DNA of 64,000 nucleotides from Sphingomonas aurea (GTDB lineage Bacteria; Pseudomonadota; Alphaproteobacteria; Sphingomonadales; Sphingomonadaceae). Every line of letters begins with the position of its first letter. Positions within the stretch are counted from its first letter, which is position 1. The translations under genes were made by a program, and so were the position numbers. The notes beneath the pieces are model-generated. The model saw only the letters and a list, made by a program, of their open reading frames with translations. It did no database searches and was not told the DNA's origin. Positions 1-9,185 of the stretch are shown here, one piece after another. The stretch is taken from positions 744,001 to 808,000 of the forward strand of contig NZ_JAUUDS010000001.1 of assembly GCF_030678875.1 (NCBI RefSeq), in the 5' to 3' direction.

Positions 1-101
1 CCGTCGAACGAAGTGAAATGGTGCGGGTCGGGAGCGTGGGTCATGGGAGCACCCTGTAGCGACTTGCAAGACCTAAGCGAAGCGTAGAGCCGTTCCAAGA
101 A

Positions 102-185
102 CGTCATCCCGGCGCAGGCCGGGATCTTCCCGTGGTGACCACTACGATCTGCCACGGGAAGGCCCCAGCCTGCGCTGGGGCGACG
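102..185. repeat. REP-like palindrome pair (BIME-type) downstream of pckA
   Basis: Two short hairpins of opposite orientation lie back to back. One has an 8-bp stem at 106-125 (ATCCCGGC / GCCGGGAT) and the other a 7-bp stem at 163-180 (CCCCAGC / GCTGGGG). A perfect 10-bp inverted repeat (126-135 with 152-161, CTTCCCGTGG / CCACGGGAAG) encloses the spacer. Related palindromes recur at 7187-7266 and 19946-19967, so this is a dispersed family. There is no T-tract, so it is not a classical terminator, although it could protect the pckA 3' end. Bases 1-101 show no convincing gene. Confidence 0.75.
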
Positions 186-203
186 AAAGCTAGGCGAATT
201 GCT

Positions 204-1808
204 TCACGCCGCCTGCGTCACCGGCGCTGCCTGACGCACGCCCTCATCGACGTGATCCGCGAACTGCGCGAAATTCTCGACGAACAGGTCGACCAGCTTT
301 GCCGCCGTCGCGTCATAAGCCGCCTTGTCCGCCCAGGTCGCGCGCGGATCCAGGATCGCGGAGTCGACGCCGGGTACGCTCACCGGTACCTTGAAGCCGA
401 AATTGGGATCGGTGCGGAACTCGGCGCCGTTCAGCGAGCCATCGAGCGCGGCGTTGAGCAGCGCGCGGGTCGCCTTGATCGGCATGCGCTGGCCAGTGCC
501 GTATTTGCCGCCGGTCCAGCCGGTATTGACCAGCCAGCAGTCCACCCCGCCCTTCGCGATCCGCTCCTTCAGCAGGTTGCCATAGACCGAGGGATGACGC
601 GGCATGAACGGCGCGCCGAAACACGTGGAGAAGGTCGCGTCGGGCTCGGTCACGCCGATCTCGGTGCCGGCGACCCGCGCGGTGTAGCCGGACAGGAAAT
701 GGTACATCGCCTGATCCGGCGTCAGCTTGGCGATCGGCGGCAGCACACCGTACGCGTCGGCGGTCAGCATCACGATGTTCTTCGGCACCGGCCCCATATT
801 CTCGGCCGAGGCATTGGGGATGAAGTCGATCGGATAGGCGCCGCGGCTGTTCTCGGCCAGGCTGTTGTCGTCCAGGTCGAGCTGGCGGGTGACGGGGTCC
901 ATCACGACATTCTCGAGCACGGTGCCGAACCGCTTCGTCGTCGCGAAGATCTCCGGCTCGGCATCGGCCGACAGGCGGATCATCTTGGCGTAGCAGCCGC
1001 CCTCGAAATTGAAGACCGCCGTATCGGACCAGCCATGCTCGTCGTCGCCGATCAGCGTGCGGGCGGGATCGGCCGACAGCGTCGTCTTGCCGGTGCCCGA
1101 CAGGCCGAAGAACACCGCCGTGTCGCCGTTCGGACCCATATTCGCCGAGCAGTGCATCGGCATGACGCCGGTCGTCGGCAGCAGATAGTTGAGGATGCCG
1201 AACACCGACTTCTTCATCTCGCCGGCATAGGCGGTGCCGCCGATCAGGATCAGCTTGTCGGTCAGGTTGACGGCGATCACCGTCTCGCTGCGGCAGCCGT
1301 GGCGCGCGGGATCGGCGCGGAAGCTGGGCAGGTCGATGATCGTATAGTCGGGACGAAAGCCGCGCAGCTCATGCTCTTCCGGGCGGACCAGCATCGTACG
1401 GATGAACAGGTTGTGCCAGGCCAGCTCGGTGATGACGCGCACCGACACGCGGTGCTCGGCCTGCGAACCGCCATACAGGTCCTGGACGAACAGGTCTTCC
1501 TTGTCACCCAGCGCCTTCAGGAAATCGGCCTTCAGCGCGGCGAAGTGATCGGGCGTCATCGCCTTGTTCGACTTGCCCCACCAGATCGTGTCCCGGGTCT
1601 CGTCCGTCTCGACGATGAACTTGTCCTGCGCGGAGCGGCCGGTGTGCTGGCCGGTCTCTACCACCAGCGGTCCGTCGGCGGACAGCTTGCCCTCGCCGCG
1701 TGCCACCGCCGTCTCGGTCAGGCGGGCAGTCACCATGTTCCAGTGGAGGTCGGCGCGGGTCTCGATACCCTGTGCCTGAAGGCCCATTTCCGGAATGCGT
1801 TCGATCAT
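204..1808 (-). CDS. pckA: Phosphoenolpyruvate carboxykinase (ATP)
   Basis: This cytoplasmic enzyme converts oxaloacetate and ATP to phosphoenolpyruvate, CO2 and ADP, the first committed step of gluconeogenesis. The 534-residue product has the family's usual length. [10 protein letters not shown] lies near residues 55-64, the kinase-1 loop GLSGTGKTT near 234-242, and the metal-binding [10 protein letters not shown] follows shortly after. The start at 1808 is preferred over an in-frame ATG at 1826 because GGGGA lies about 7 nt upstream of it. It diverges from chvI across 134 bases, the arrangement seen in rhizobia, which fits control by the ChvI regulator or by carbon status. Confidence 0.96.
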   Translation of the reverse strand: MIERIPEMGLQAQGIETRADLHWNMVTARLTETAVARGEGKLSADGPLVVETGQHTGRSAQDKFIVETDETRDTIWWGKSNKAMTPDHFAALKADFLKALGDKEDLFVQDLYGGSQAEHRVSVRVITELAWHNLFIRTMLVRPEEHELRGFRPDYTIIDLPSFRADPARHGCRSETVIAVNLTDKLILIGGTAYAGEMKKSVFGILNYLLPTTGVMPMHCSANMGPNGDTAVFFGLSGTGKTTLSADPARTLIGDDEHGWSDTAVFNFEGGCYAKMIRLSADAEPEIFATTKRFGTVLENVVMDPVTRQLDLDDNSLAENSRGAYPIDFIPNASAENMGPVPKNIVMLTADAYGVLPPIAKLTPDQAMYHFLSGYTARVAGTEIGVTEPDATFSTCFGAPFMPRHPSVYGNLLKERIAKGGVDCWLVNTGWTGGKYGTGQRMPIKATRALLNAALDGSLNGAEFRTDPNFGFKVPVSVPGVDSAILDPRATWADKAAYDATAAKLVDLFVENFAQFADHVDEGVRQAAPVTQAA

Positions 1809-1844
1809 CGATATTCCCCAGTCCAAGACGTGCGATCTGTCCGC

Positions 1845-1858
1845 CGCATACGTATGCG
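1845..1858. promoter_or_regulatory. 14-bp perfect palindrome in the pckA/chvI divergent intergenic region
   Basis: CGCATACGTATGCG is a perfect palindrome about midway between the divergent starts of pckA (1808) and chvI (1943). Its position and symmetry suggest a dimeric regulator site. Which protein binds is unknown. The flanking AGTCCAA (1820-1826) and TTGGACT (1925-1931) form a second, distant inverted repeat. Confidence 0.4.
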
Positions 1859-1942
1859 CCTAGGCGGCGATTGCAGTTCGGTCAATCGTGCGGAGCAGCC
1901 AATATGGTTGAGCCGGTCCCTGTATTGGACTAGGCGAGCGGC

Positions 1943-2647
1943 ATGACGGCCACGATCGCTCTGGTCGACGACGACCGCAACATCCTGACCTCGGTGTCGA
2001 TCGCCTTGCAGGCCGAGGGGTTCCTGACGCGCGTCTATTCGGACGGCGAGGCGGCGCTGAAGGCGCTGGCCGACAACCCGCCCGACCTCGCGATCTTCGA
2101 CGTGAAGATGCCGCGCATGGATGGGCTGGAGCTGCTGCGCCGCCTGCGGGAGAAGCAGGGCACGCCGGTGATCTTCCTGACCTCGAAGGACGACGAACTG
2201 GACGAGGCGCTGGGCCTGGCGATGGGCGCCGACGACTATATCACCAAGCCCTTCTCGCAGCGGCTGCTGATCGCCCGCATCCGCGCGATCCTGCGCCGGG
2301 CAGAGCCGCAGCAGGCGACCGGCACCGGCGACCAGGCGAGCAGCGCGGCGCTGGAGCGCGGGCGGCTGGTGATGGACCCCGCGCGCCACCGCACCAGCTG
2401 GAACGGCGCGGCGGTGACGCTGACGGTCACCGAATTCCTGATCCTGGAGACGCTGGCGCAGCGGCCCGGCGTGGTAAAGACCCGCAACCAGCTGATGGAT
2501 GCCGCGTATCAGGACGACATCTACGTCGACGATCGCACCATCGACAGCCACATCAAGCGCGTCCGTCGCAAGTTCCGCGAGGTCGATCCCGAGTTCGACG
2601 CGATCGAGACATTATATGGGGCGGGCTATCGTTTTTCTGACGAGTGA
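1943..2647 (+). CDS. chvI: Response regulator ChvI, OmpR/PhoB family
   Basis: This is a DNA-binding response regulator of 234 residues. The N-terminal receiver has the acidic pair at D9-D10, a phospho-acceptor D53 ([11 protein letters not shown]) and the KPF lysine near 105. The C-terminal half is an OmpR-type winged helix ([20 protein letters not shown], then [15 protein letters not shown]). ChvI-ChvG pairs control envelope and acid responses in alphaproteobacteria. The next gene, a histidine kinase, overlaps its 3' end, so the two are translationally coupled. The neighbouring pckA, hprK, rapZ and PTS genes match the conserved alphaproteobacterial order and support ChvI over a generic OmpR regulator. 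Confidence 0.92.
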   Translation: MTATIALVDDDRNILTSVSIALQAEGFLTRVYSDGEAALKALADNPPDLAIFDVKMPRMDGLELLRRLREKQGTPVIFLTSKDDELDEALGLAMGADDYITKPFSQRLLIARIRAILRRAEPQQATGTGDQASSAALERGRLVMDPARHRTSWNGAAVTLTVTEFLILETLAQRPGVVKTRNQLMDAAYQDDIYVDDRTIDSHIKRVRRKFREVDPEFDAIETLYGAGYRFSDE

Positions 2648-4220
2648 CGCCGGCGCCGACGGCGTGGGCGAGGGCCGCGACCTGGCGCTGCGCTGGTCGG
2701 GGCGCGTATCGCTCACCGTGCGGATCCTCGCAGTCAACATCATCGCGCTGCTGTTGCTGGCGGGCGGCTTCTTCTACCTCGATTCCTACCGGTCGCGGAT
2801 CGTCGACAACCGGGTGGTCCAGGCGACACGGGAGGCGCGGCTGATCGCCGAGGCGCTGGGCGCGGTGGAGGGCGACCGGGAGCCGCTCCTCCGCAAATTG
2901 GCCGCCGACACCGGTGCGCGTATCCGCCTGCTGTCCGCGGAGGGTCGGATCGTGCGCGACAGCCGCGGGATCGGCGTGCAGAACTTCGTCCTACGCGATC
3001 CCGATCGCGAGGGTCTGGACCAGCGCGCGGCGCGCTTTCTCGACGGGGCGATCGACACCATCGTCGGCGCCGCCCGCCCGCCCCTCTATCGCGACCGCAC
3101 CGACCCGGCAGACTGGCCGGAGGTGCGCGCCGCACGCCAGCACGGTGCCGTCGCCGCCACCGTCTGGCGCGCGCCCGACCGCACCCCGATCATCACCGCC
3201 GCCGCCGGGATGGCCGATGGATCGACGGTGCTGACCGCGATCAACGCGCGCACCATCACCAAGACCGTCCGCATCGAGCGGTTTCGGCTCAGCGTCGTGC
3301 TGATGGGCGTCACGCTCATCTCCGTCCTCCTCTCGCTGTTCCTCGCGCGGACCATCGTCCGCCCGCTGCGCCGGCTGGCGCGCGCGGCGGTGCGGGTGCG
3401 GCTGGGCCGCGCGCGCGAGGTGGTGGTGCCGCGCCTGCCCTCCCGCCGCGACGAGCTGGGCATGCTGGCCCGCGCGCTGTCGGACATGAGCCTGGCGCTG
3501 CGCGCGCGGATCGACGCGACCGAGGCGTTCGCCGCCGACGTGACGCACGAGCTGAAGAACCCCCTCGCCTCGCTTCGCTCGGCGGTCGACGGGCTCGGGC
3601 GGGTACAGGACCCGGCCTTGCAGGCCCAGCTGCTCGGCATCGTGCAGGACGACGTGCATCGGCTCGACCGCCTTATCACCGACATTTCGGAGGCGTCGCG
3701 CCTCGACGCGCAGCTCAGCCGCGCCGAGTTCGAGCCGGTCGACCTGTCGGCGATGCTCGCCGGCCTGATCGCGCAGCGCGAGGCCCGCGGGGTCGAGCGC
3801 GGCGTGCGGTTCGACTTCACGGCCAACGGCCGCACGCCGCTGATCGTGCTCGGTGAAGGTGCGCGGCTCGAGCGGGTTTTCGAAAACCTGCTCGACAACG
3901 CCCGGTCCTTCTCGCCCGATCACGGCCTGGTATCGGTGACGGGCCGGGTCGAGGACGAGGATCTGGTGATCGCGGTGGAGGACGAGGGCCCAGGGGTTCC
4001 CGAAGGATCGCGAGAGGCGATCTTCCGCCGCTTCCAGTCGATCCGGCCCGAGACGGAGGCGTTCGGCCGCCACTCGGGTCTGGGCCTCGCCATTGCACGC
4101 ACGATCGTGGAGGGACATGGCGGCGCCGTCGCGGCGGAATCGCGGCTCGATGGCCGATCGGGTGCGCGCTTCGTCGTCCGCCTGCCCGCCGCCGCCGTTG
4201 CACTACCCGAGGACAAGTGA
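2616..4220 (+). CDS. chvG: Sensor histidine kinase ChvG
   Basis: This is the inner-membrane kinase partner of ChvI. The first membrane segment ([19 protein letters not shown]) lies near residues 37-55, followed by a periplasmic sensor region, a second segment ([18 protein letters not shown]) and a HAMP linker. The dimerisation helix carries the phospho-acceptor H311 ([16 protein letters not shown]). The ATPase domain shows [18 protein letters not shown] and [16 protein letters not shown]. The start is uncertain: ATG 2616 overlaps chvI by 32 bases, and GTG 2664 would give a protein 16 residues shorter. Upstream open frame lies inside chvI in another frame and is not coding for this protein. 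Confidence 0.9.
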   Translation: MGRAIVFLTSDAGADGVGEGRDLALRWSGRVSLTVRILAVNIIALLLLAGGFFYLDSYRSRIVDNRVVQATREARLIAEALGAVEGDREPLLRKLAADTGARIRLLSAEGRIVRDSRGIGVQNFVLRDPDREGLDQRAARFLDGAIDTIVGAARPPLYRDRTDPADWPEVRAARQHGAVAATVWRAPDRTPIITAAAGMADGSTVLTAINARTITKTVRIERFRLSVVLMGVTLISVLLSLFLARTIVRPLRRLARAAVRVRLGRAREVVVPRLPSRRDELGMLARALSDMSLALRARIDATEAFAADVTHELKNPLASLRSAVDGLGRVQDPALQAQLLGIVQDDVHRLDRLITDISEASRLDAQLSRAEFEPVDLSAMLAGLIAQREARGVERGVRFDFTANGRTPLIVLGEGARLERVFENLLDNARSFSPDHGLVSVTGRVEDEDLVIAVEDEGPGVPEGSREAIFRRFQSIRPETEAFGRHSGLGLAIARTIVEGHGGAVAAESRLDGRSGARFVVRLPAAAVALPEDK

Positions 4221-4633
4221 TGCCGCGCCTCCACGCCACCACGATCGCGATCGACGGACAGGGCGTGCTGATCGAGGGGCCATCAGGTGCCGGTAAGTCC
4301 GACTTGGCCCTGCGCCTGATCGACCGCGGCGCCCAGTTGGTCAGCGACGATTATACCGAGGTGCAGCGGTCGGGCGATGCGCTGGTCGCGACGGCGCCGG
4401 CCACGATCATGGGGCGGATGGAGGTTCGCGGGATAGGTATCGTCGACATGCTCGGCGCCGGGCCGACACCGGTGGCGCTGATCGTCGAATTGTCCGGCGA
4501 GGTGCCGCGCCTGCCCGAGCCGCGGTATCGCGATATCGATGGCGTAACCATTGCCGCGGTAACACTGGACGCCTTCACCGCCAGCGCGCCGATCAAGGTC
4601 GAGCTGGCGCTGCGCAGGGGATTGCCGGCATGA
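4220..4633 (+). CDS. hprK: HPr kinase/phosphorylase, short alphaproteobacterial form
   Basis: HprK phosphorylates HPr on a serine. At 137 residues this is the short form that keeps only the C-terminal catalytic domain. It has the P-loop GPSGAGKS at residues 20-27, LVSDD in the mid-40s, and the MEVRGIGIVDM signature. The preceding codon is GTG (4217), so the start could be GTG or ATG; ATG 4220 overlaps the chvG stop by one base. Its target HPr is encoded at 5986. No sugar-transporting PTS permease is visible, so the system is probably regulatory (nitrogen- or carbon-sensing) rather than for sugar uptake. Confidence 0.9.
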   Translation: MPRLHATTIAIDGQGVLIEGPSGAGKSDLALRLIDRGAQLVSDDYTEVQRSGDALVATAPATIMGRMEVRGIGIVDMLGAGPTPVALIVELSGEVPRLPEPRYRDIDGVTIAAVTLDAFTASAPIKVELALRRGLPA

Positions 4634-5556
4634 GCGATATGCAGGACGTGCTGCTTGTCACCGGCCTGTCGGGCGCGGGCAAGTCGACCGTCCTCCGGAC
4701 GCTGGAGGACATGGGCTGGGAGGTCGTCGACAACCTGCCCCTTTCGCTGCTCGAGCGGCTGCTCGACGCGCCGCTGCCGCCGAGTGACGCGGGCGAGCGG
4801 CGGCCCCTGGCGCTGGGCCTGGGTGCCCGCACCCGCGACTTCGATCCGGAGCGGATCGTCGCGCGCATTGGCGGGCTGGCCGAGGCACGCGGCCTGCGGC
4901 TCGGCACCCTGTTCCTCGATTGCGCCGGCACCGAGCTGGAGCGGCGTTATGCCGAGACGCGGCGGCGGCATCCGCTGGCGCTCGACCGGCCGGCACACGA
5001 CGGCATCGCCCGCGAGCGCGAATTGCTGCGCCCCTTGCGCGAATTCGCCAACCGGCTGCTCGACACGACCGACCTGTCCGCCAACGCGCTGGCGCAGCAG
5101 GTCCGCGTCGATTTCGGCGCGGTGACCGGCGCGGACCGGCCGGTCTTGACCATCACCTCGTTCGGCTTCGCGCGCGGACTGCCGCGCGGGGCCGACCTGG
5201 TGTTCGACATGCGTTTCCTGCGCAACCCGCACTGGGTGCCGGCGCTGAAGCCCGGCACCGGGCTCGATCCGGACGTCGCCGCCTATGTCGCGGCCGACCC
5301 CGCCTATAAGCCTGCCGTGTCGCGGATCGAGGAGCTGATCGCGCTGTTGCTGCCACGCTACAGGGCGGAGGGAAAGTCGTACGTGTCGGTTGCGATCGGC
5401 TGTACCGGAGGGAGACACCGGTCGGTCCATGTCGCCGAACGGATCGCCGCCTTCTTGTGCGACGCGGGGTTTTCGCCCACAGTCCTGCATCGTGATTTGA
5501 AGGCCGCGCCGCAGGACTCGCTGGAAGGGTCGCCCGCGGCCGGCCACATTAGGTAG
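4630..5556 (+). CDS. rapZ: RNase adapter protein / nucleotide-binding protein RapZ (YvcJ family)
   Basis: This is a 308-residue RapZ/YvcJ-family protein. The P-loop GLSGAGKST sits at residues 12-20. The C-terminal domain carries the hallmark VAIGCTGGRHRSVHVAERIA, a phosphate/sugar-binding fold, and FGFARGLPRGADLVFDMRFL lies before it. In E. coli RapZ senses glucosamine-6-phosphate and guides RNase E to GlmZ. Whether that role holds here is unknown. The start overlaps hprK by four bases (ATGA). Its place inside a PTS regulatory operon is conserved in many proteobacteria. Confidence 0.93.
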   Translation: MSDMQDVLLVTGLSGAGKSTVLRTLEDMGWEVVDNLPLSLLERLLDAPLPPSDAGERRPLALGLGARTRDFDPERIVARIGGLAEARGLRLGTLFLDCAGTELERRYAETRRRHPLALDRPAHDGIARERELLRPLREFANRLLDTTDLSANALAQQVRVDFGAVTGADRPVLTITSFGFARGLPRGADLVFDMRFLRNPHWVPALKPGTGLDPDVAAYVAADPAYKPAVSRIEELIALLLPRYRAEGKSYVSVAIGCTGGRHRSVHVAERIAAFLCDAGFSPTVLHRDLKAAPQDSLEGSPAAGHIR

Positions 5557-5581
5557 CGCATTCCGGTATGATCGGCCCCCT

Positions 5582-5989
5582 ATGATCGGTCTCGTTCTGG
5601 TGACGCATGGGCGGCTGGCCGACGAGTTCGTCACCGCGATGATCCATGTCGTCGGCCCGCAGGAGCGGGTGGCGACGATCGCCATCGGTCCCGAAGACGA
5701 CATGGAGGAACGGCGGCAGGACATCGCCGCCGCCATCGCCGACGTCGATGTCGGCCGCGGCGTCATCGTGCTGACCGACCTGTTCGGCGGCACCCCGTCC
5801 AACCTGGCGATCAGCCTGATGGAACGCGGCCGGGTCGAGGTGATCGCGGGCATGAACCTGCCGATGCTGATCCGCCTGGGCTCCGCGCGCAAGGCGATGA
5901 AGGTCGTCGACGCGGTCGCCGCCGCGCGCGAGGCGGGTCGCAAATATATCTCGGTAGCGTCCGAGGTGCTTGGCGAGGCGGCGGCGTGA
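5582..5989 (+). CDS. PTS EIIA component, mannose family (ManX-like)
   Basis: This 135-residue EIIA protein of the mannose family has the predicted phospho-histidine H9 in LVTHGRLADEF and the conserved TDLFGGTPSNLA loop. It should accept a phosphate from HPr. No EIIB, EIIC or EIID genes are in the window, so it probably acts as a regulatory phosphoprotein, as described for EIIA-Man proteins of other alphaproteobacteria. It overlaps the HPr gene by four bases (GTGA), which ties the two together translationally. Confidence 0.9.
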   Translation: MIGLVLVTHGRLADEFVTAMIHVVGPQERVATIAIGPEDDMEERRQDIAAAIADVDVGRGVIVLTDLFGGTPSNLAISLMERGRVEVIAGMNLPMLIRLGSARKAMKVVDAVAAAREAGRKYISVASEVLGEAAA

Positions 5990-6255
5990 CCGTCAGCCGC
6001 CAGGTCACCATCACCAACCGCCGTGGGCTCCACGCGCGCGCCAGCGCCAAGTTCGTCACCCTCGCCTCCGGCCTCCCCTGCGAGGTCGAGGTCAAGAAAG
6101 ACGACGGCGCGGTCACCGGCACCTCGATCATGGGCCTCATGATGCTCGGGGCCGCGATGGGCGACACGATCACGATCAGCGCCAGCGGCGACGGTGCCGA
6201 GGATGCGGTGGGGCAACTGATCGGACTGGTGGAGGCCAAGTTCGGCGAGGATTGA
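5986..6255 (+). CDS. ptsH: Phosphocarrier protein HPr
   Basis: This is an 89-residue HPr. The active-site histidine H16 lies in RRGLHARASAKF, and S47 in GTSIMGLMML is the likely HprK target. It starts with GTG at 5986, overlapping the EIIA stop. Together with hprK it forms a complete HPr serine-phosphorylation pair. Enzyme I is not in the window and must be elsewhere. Immediately downstream (6266-6290) is a perfect 11-bp inverted repeat with a 3-nt loop that may end the operon transcript. Confidence 0.94.
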   Translation: MTVSRQVTITNRRGLHARASAKFVTLASGLPCEVEVKKDDGAVTGTSIMGLMMLGAAMGDTITISASGDGAEDAVGQLIGLVEAKFGED

Positions 6256-6265
6256 GAGCGTCGCA

Positions 6266-6290
6266 GGCGAAATAGCGTCGCTATTTCGCC
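6266..6290 (+). terminator. 11-bp stem hairpin after the HPr gene
   Basis: GGCGAAATAGC and GCTATTTCGCC are perfectly complementary, separated by 3 nt, 11 bases after the HPr stop. There is no U-tract, so it is either a weak or factor-dependent terminator or an mRNA 3'-end stabiliser. More GC-rich inverted repeats follow up to about 6340. Confidence 0.45.
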
Positions 6291-6375
6291 GACCAGCGGC
6301 CCTCCGGCCGGCGGCGCGTAGCGCCGACCGACGACACGGCTTTGCCCGGTCGCCCCGACGATGTAGCAGACGCCC

Positions 6376-7176
6376 ATGCCCCGCCAGATCACCGCCTACT
6401 CCAATCCGCTGGTCAAGAGCGTCCGCGACCTGCGCGACAAGCGCCACCGCCGCGAGCAGCGCCGTTTCCTGGCAGAGGGCCTGCGTATCCTGACCGAGGC
6501 ACGTGAGGCCGGGCGGCTTCCCGTTCTGCTGTTCTTCGCCCCGGCAAGCGCCGCTCACCCGCTGGTCCGCACGCTGGTCGACGAGGTCGAAGCGTCCGGC
6601 GGCGAGGCGATCGAGACGACGCCCGACATCCTCTCCAAATTGTCGGGCAAAGACAATCCGCAGGCCGTCGTCGGCGTGTTCGACGAGTTCGAGCTGACGC
6701 TGGACGATCTCGATCGCAGCGCCGCCGGCATCTGGCTGGTCGCCGAGCGGCTGCGCGATCCCGGCAATCTCGGCACCATCCTGCGCACCGGTGACGCGGT
6801 GGGTGCCGGCGGACTGGTACTGATCGGCGAGTGCGTCGACCCCTTCTCGGTCGAGGCGGTCCGCGCGAGCATGGGCGCCCTGTTCACCGTGCCTGTCGTC
6901 CGCTGCGAGTGGACGGCGTTCCTGTCATGGCTGCGGCAAGGCCCCGGTCAACTGGTCGGCCTAAGTCTGGACACCGAACACGACTATCGCGCCGCCCGCT
7001 ATGCGGCGCCGACCTTCCTGCTGACCGGTAACGAGGCGCAGGGCATGCCCGACGACTATGCCGCCGCCTGCGACCTGCTGGTCAAGATCCCGATGCTGGG
7101 CAAGGCCGACAGCCTGAATGCCGCCGTCGCGACGGCGGTGATGGCGTATGAGGTGCTGGCCCAGCAGCGGGGGTGA
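6376..7176 (+). CDS. TrmH/SpoU-family RNA 2'-O-methyltransferase
   Basis: This 266-residue SPOUT-class RNA methyltransferase has an N-terminal substrate-binding region (residues 1-100; PLVKSVRDLRDKRHRREQRRF is typical). The trefoil-knot methyltransferase domain shows RLRDPGNLGTILRTGDAVGA and the SAM-binding FLLTGNEAQGM and IPMLGKADSLNAAVATAVMAYE. It should methylate a ribose in tRNA or rRNA; the exact target cannot be read from sequence. It stands alone, after the ptsH hairpins and before a REP-bearing gap. Confidence 0.88.
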   Translation: MPRQITAYSNPLVKSVRDLRDKRHRREQRRFLAEGLRILTEAREAGRLPVLLFFAPASAAHPLVRTLVDEVEASGGEAIETTPDILSKLSGKDNPQAVVGVFDEFELTLDDLDRSAAGIWLVAERLRDPGNLGTILRTGDAVGAGGLVLIGECVDPFSVEAVRASMGALFTVPVVRCEWTAFLSWLRQGPGQLVGLSLDTEHDYRAARYAAPTFLLTGNEAQGMPDDYAAACDLLVKIPMLGKADSLNAAVATAVMAYEVLAQQRG

Positions 7177-7186
7177 ACCCGACAGA

Positions 7187-7266
7187 CGTCACCCCAGCGT
7201 AGGCCGGGGTGACGGAACTAGAGCGTGACCCACCGAAACTGAAGCACCTACCCGGCGAAGGCCGGG
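7187..7266. repeat. REP-like palindromes between the SpoU gene and the mini beta-helix gene
   Basis: There is a 9-bp stem (CGTCACCCC at 7187-7195 with GGGGTGACG at 7206-7214) and a second hairpin CCCGGC-GAAG-GCCGGG at 7251-7266. Both resemble the palindromes at 102-185 and 19946-19967. They lie between two genes that converge on them. The rest of 7177-7397 shows no coding signal. Confidence 0.65.
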
Positions 7267-7397
7267 GTCCAGTTGGGAGGATGGTGATGAAGTGCGTTGC
7301 ACGTCGTCCTGCCGATCTTCTCGACCAGGCAACGACCTCTGCCGGGGAGACAAAGTGGCTGGTTCGATCCGAGTGGATCACACTCCAGCCGTCGATC

Positions 7398-7625
7398 TCA
7401 ACGGCCGGCGACCATCCCCGACACGGAGAGCGGCGAGCCGATCACCCGTCCCGCGACCATGCCGGTAACCCGGACTTCGGCACCATCCTCGATCACCACG
7501 TCGCCGCCGACCATACCGCCGATGGTGGCGCATACGCCGGAGCGGACGATGACGTCGCCCGCGATCATCCCGCCGACATCGCCCGACCGGTCAATCACCA
7601 GCGGCCCCCGATGCATGCCCTTCAT
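7398..7625 (-). CDS. Small repeat protein, predicted short beta-helix (bactofilin-like)
   Basis: I do not recognise a named family. The 75-residue product is built from repeats: GGMIAGDVIV, GGMVGGDVVI, GMVAGRVIG and GMVAG recur about every 16-20 residues. This Gly/Val/Ile periodicity is typical of short right-handed beta-helices such as the bactofilin core. Its ATG overlaps the rmuC stop by four bases (ATGA on the minus strand), so it is probably translated from the rmuC message. There is no signal peptide or membrane segment. Confidence 0.7.
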   Translation of the reverse strand: MKGMHRGPLVIDRSGDVGGMIAGDVIVRSGVCATIGGMVGGDVVIEDGAEVRVTGMVAGRVIGSPLSVSGMVAGR

Positions 7626-9076
7626 TCCGCCGCTCCGCTCGTCGCACCGGCCAGTCGCGGTGCCTCGTCGCCATAGCGGGCGAGCGCCTCCACCGGTTCC
7701 ACCACCGCCAGATCGCGGGCGCCGGGCTCGATATTATAGTCGCGCAGCTTGCGGGCGGACACCAGCGCACGCGATTCGAAGCTACTGACGAAGCTGTTGT
7801 AGTTGTTGACCGCGCTGGTCAGACCCGATCCGACCTTGCGCAGATCCTCCGATGCCTTGGCGAGGCGATCATAGAGTTCCTTGCCCAGCGTCCCGATCGC
7901 CCGCGCCTCGCTCGCCAGTTTCTCCTGCCGCCACACGGCCGACACGGTGCGGGCGATCGCAATCAGGTTGGTCGGTGTCGCCAGCAGCACGCGCTTATCG
8001 AACGCGAAGTCCCACAGCGTCGCGTCATGCTCCAGCGCGGCGGAGAGGAAATGCTCGCCGGGGACGAACATGATGACATATTCGGGCGTGTCGTCGAACT
8101 GAGCCCAGTACGCCTTGTTGCCGAGCCCGTTGACGTGCGCGCGCATCGAGGCGGCATGCTGCGCGAGGCCCAGCTGCCGCTCGCCCTCGTCGACCGCGCC
8201 GAACGCGTCCTGATAGGCGTTGAGCGACACCTTGGCATCGATGATGAGCGACTTGCCGCCGGGCACGCGCACGATCGCGTCGGGGCGCAGCCGCCCGCCC
8301 TCCCCGTCCGCGACGCTGACCTCCATCGCGAAATCGGTGTGCTCGGCCAGACCGCAGGTCTCCAGCACGTTGCGTAGCTGCTGCTCGCCCCAACGCCCGC
8401 GTGCCTTGGGGGCGTTGCGCAGCGCGTTGACCAGCTTGGCCGCCTCGCCGGAGACGCGCTCCTGGCCCAGTCGCATCTGCTCGATCTGGCCCTTCAGGTC
8501 GCCGAACGCGTCGCGGCGCTCCGCCTCCACCTTGGCGACGCCCTCCTCATAGCGTTGCAGGCGGTCGTTGACCGGCTGGAGCAGCGCGGCGAGCCGCTGT
8601 CCCTGCGAGCGCTCCGACTCGGTGAAGCGCTGCTGCGCGCGTTCGAGAAACTGGGCCTGCGCCGCCTCCAGTGCCTTGACCGCGGCAGCGCCGAACTGCG
8701 CATTCATCGCCTCCTTGAACTCGGCGAGTTGGCGCAGCGTCTCGGCGTGCGCGGCCTGCCGCTCCTCTGACTGGGCCCGAAGCGAGGCGAGGTCCTGCAT
8801 CGCGCTGCGGGCGTGGTGGAGCTGGCGCTGCGCCTCCTCGTGCGCCGCTTGGCGCTCGGCAGTCTGGGCGCGGAGGCTGGCGACCTCCTGCATCGCCGCG
8901 TTGCGCTCGCGCTCGACCGCGTCGCGCGCCTGGCGGATCAGGTCGGCATCGGCCGCGCGCGACTGCGCGACCGCCAGATCGCTGGCAAGCGTAAAGCTGC
9001 GCCGGCCGGCGACCAGCCAGCCCAGCAGCAACCCGAAGCCAAGGGCGAGAAGACCGACGAGCAGGATTTCCATCAT
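7622..9076 (-). CDS. rmuC: DNA recombination protein RmuC
   Basis: The product is 484 residues. An N-terminal membrane anchor (ILLVGLLALGFGLLLGWLVA) is followed by a long Gln/Ala/Glu coiled coil to about residue 210. The RmuC nuclease-like domain comes next, with APKARGRWGEQQLRNVLE, LIIDAKVSLNAYQDAF and YVIMFVPGEHFLSAALEHD. RmuC limits recombination at inverted repeats. I place the start at the ATG pair 9076/9073 because it opens directly into the membrane anchor; the upstream extension to 9148 has no such feature. It overlaps the small beta-helix gene at its 3' end. Confidence 0.9.
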   Translation of the reverse strand: MMEILLVGLLALGFGLLLGWLVAGRRSFTLASDLAVAQSRAADADLIRQARDAVERERNAAMQEVASLRAQTAERQAAHEEAQRQLHHARSAMQDLASLRAQSEERQAAHAETLRQLAEFKEAMNAQFGAAAVKALEAAQAQFLERAQQRFTESERSQGQRLAALLQPVNDRLQRYEEGVAKVEAERRDAFGDLKGQIEQMRLGQERVSGEAAKLVNALRNAPKARGRWGEQQLRNVLETCGLAEHTDFAMEVSVADGEGGRLRPDAIVRVPGGKSLIIDAKVSLNAYQDAFGAVDEGERQLGLAQHAASMRAHVNGLGNKAYWAQFDDTPEYVIMFVPGEHFLSAALEHDATLWDFAFDKRVLLATPTNLIAIARTVSAVWRQEKLASEARAIGTLGKELYDRLAKASEDLRKVGSGLTSAVNNYNSFVSSFESRALVSARKLRDYNIEPGARDLAVVEPVEALARYGDEAPRLAGATSGAAE

Positions 9077-9185
9077 GCCCGCCCGTCCGAAATGGCGTGT
9101 GTACCGTACATCCGGCGGAACGTAGCCGGAACGGCGCGACCGTGACAATCCCGACGCGACGAAGCGAGCCGGGGTGCGCGCAAAT

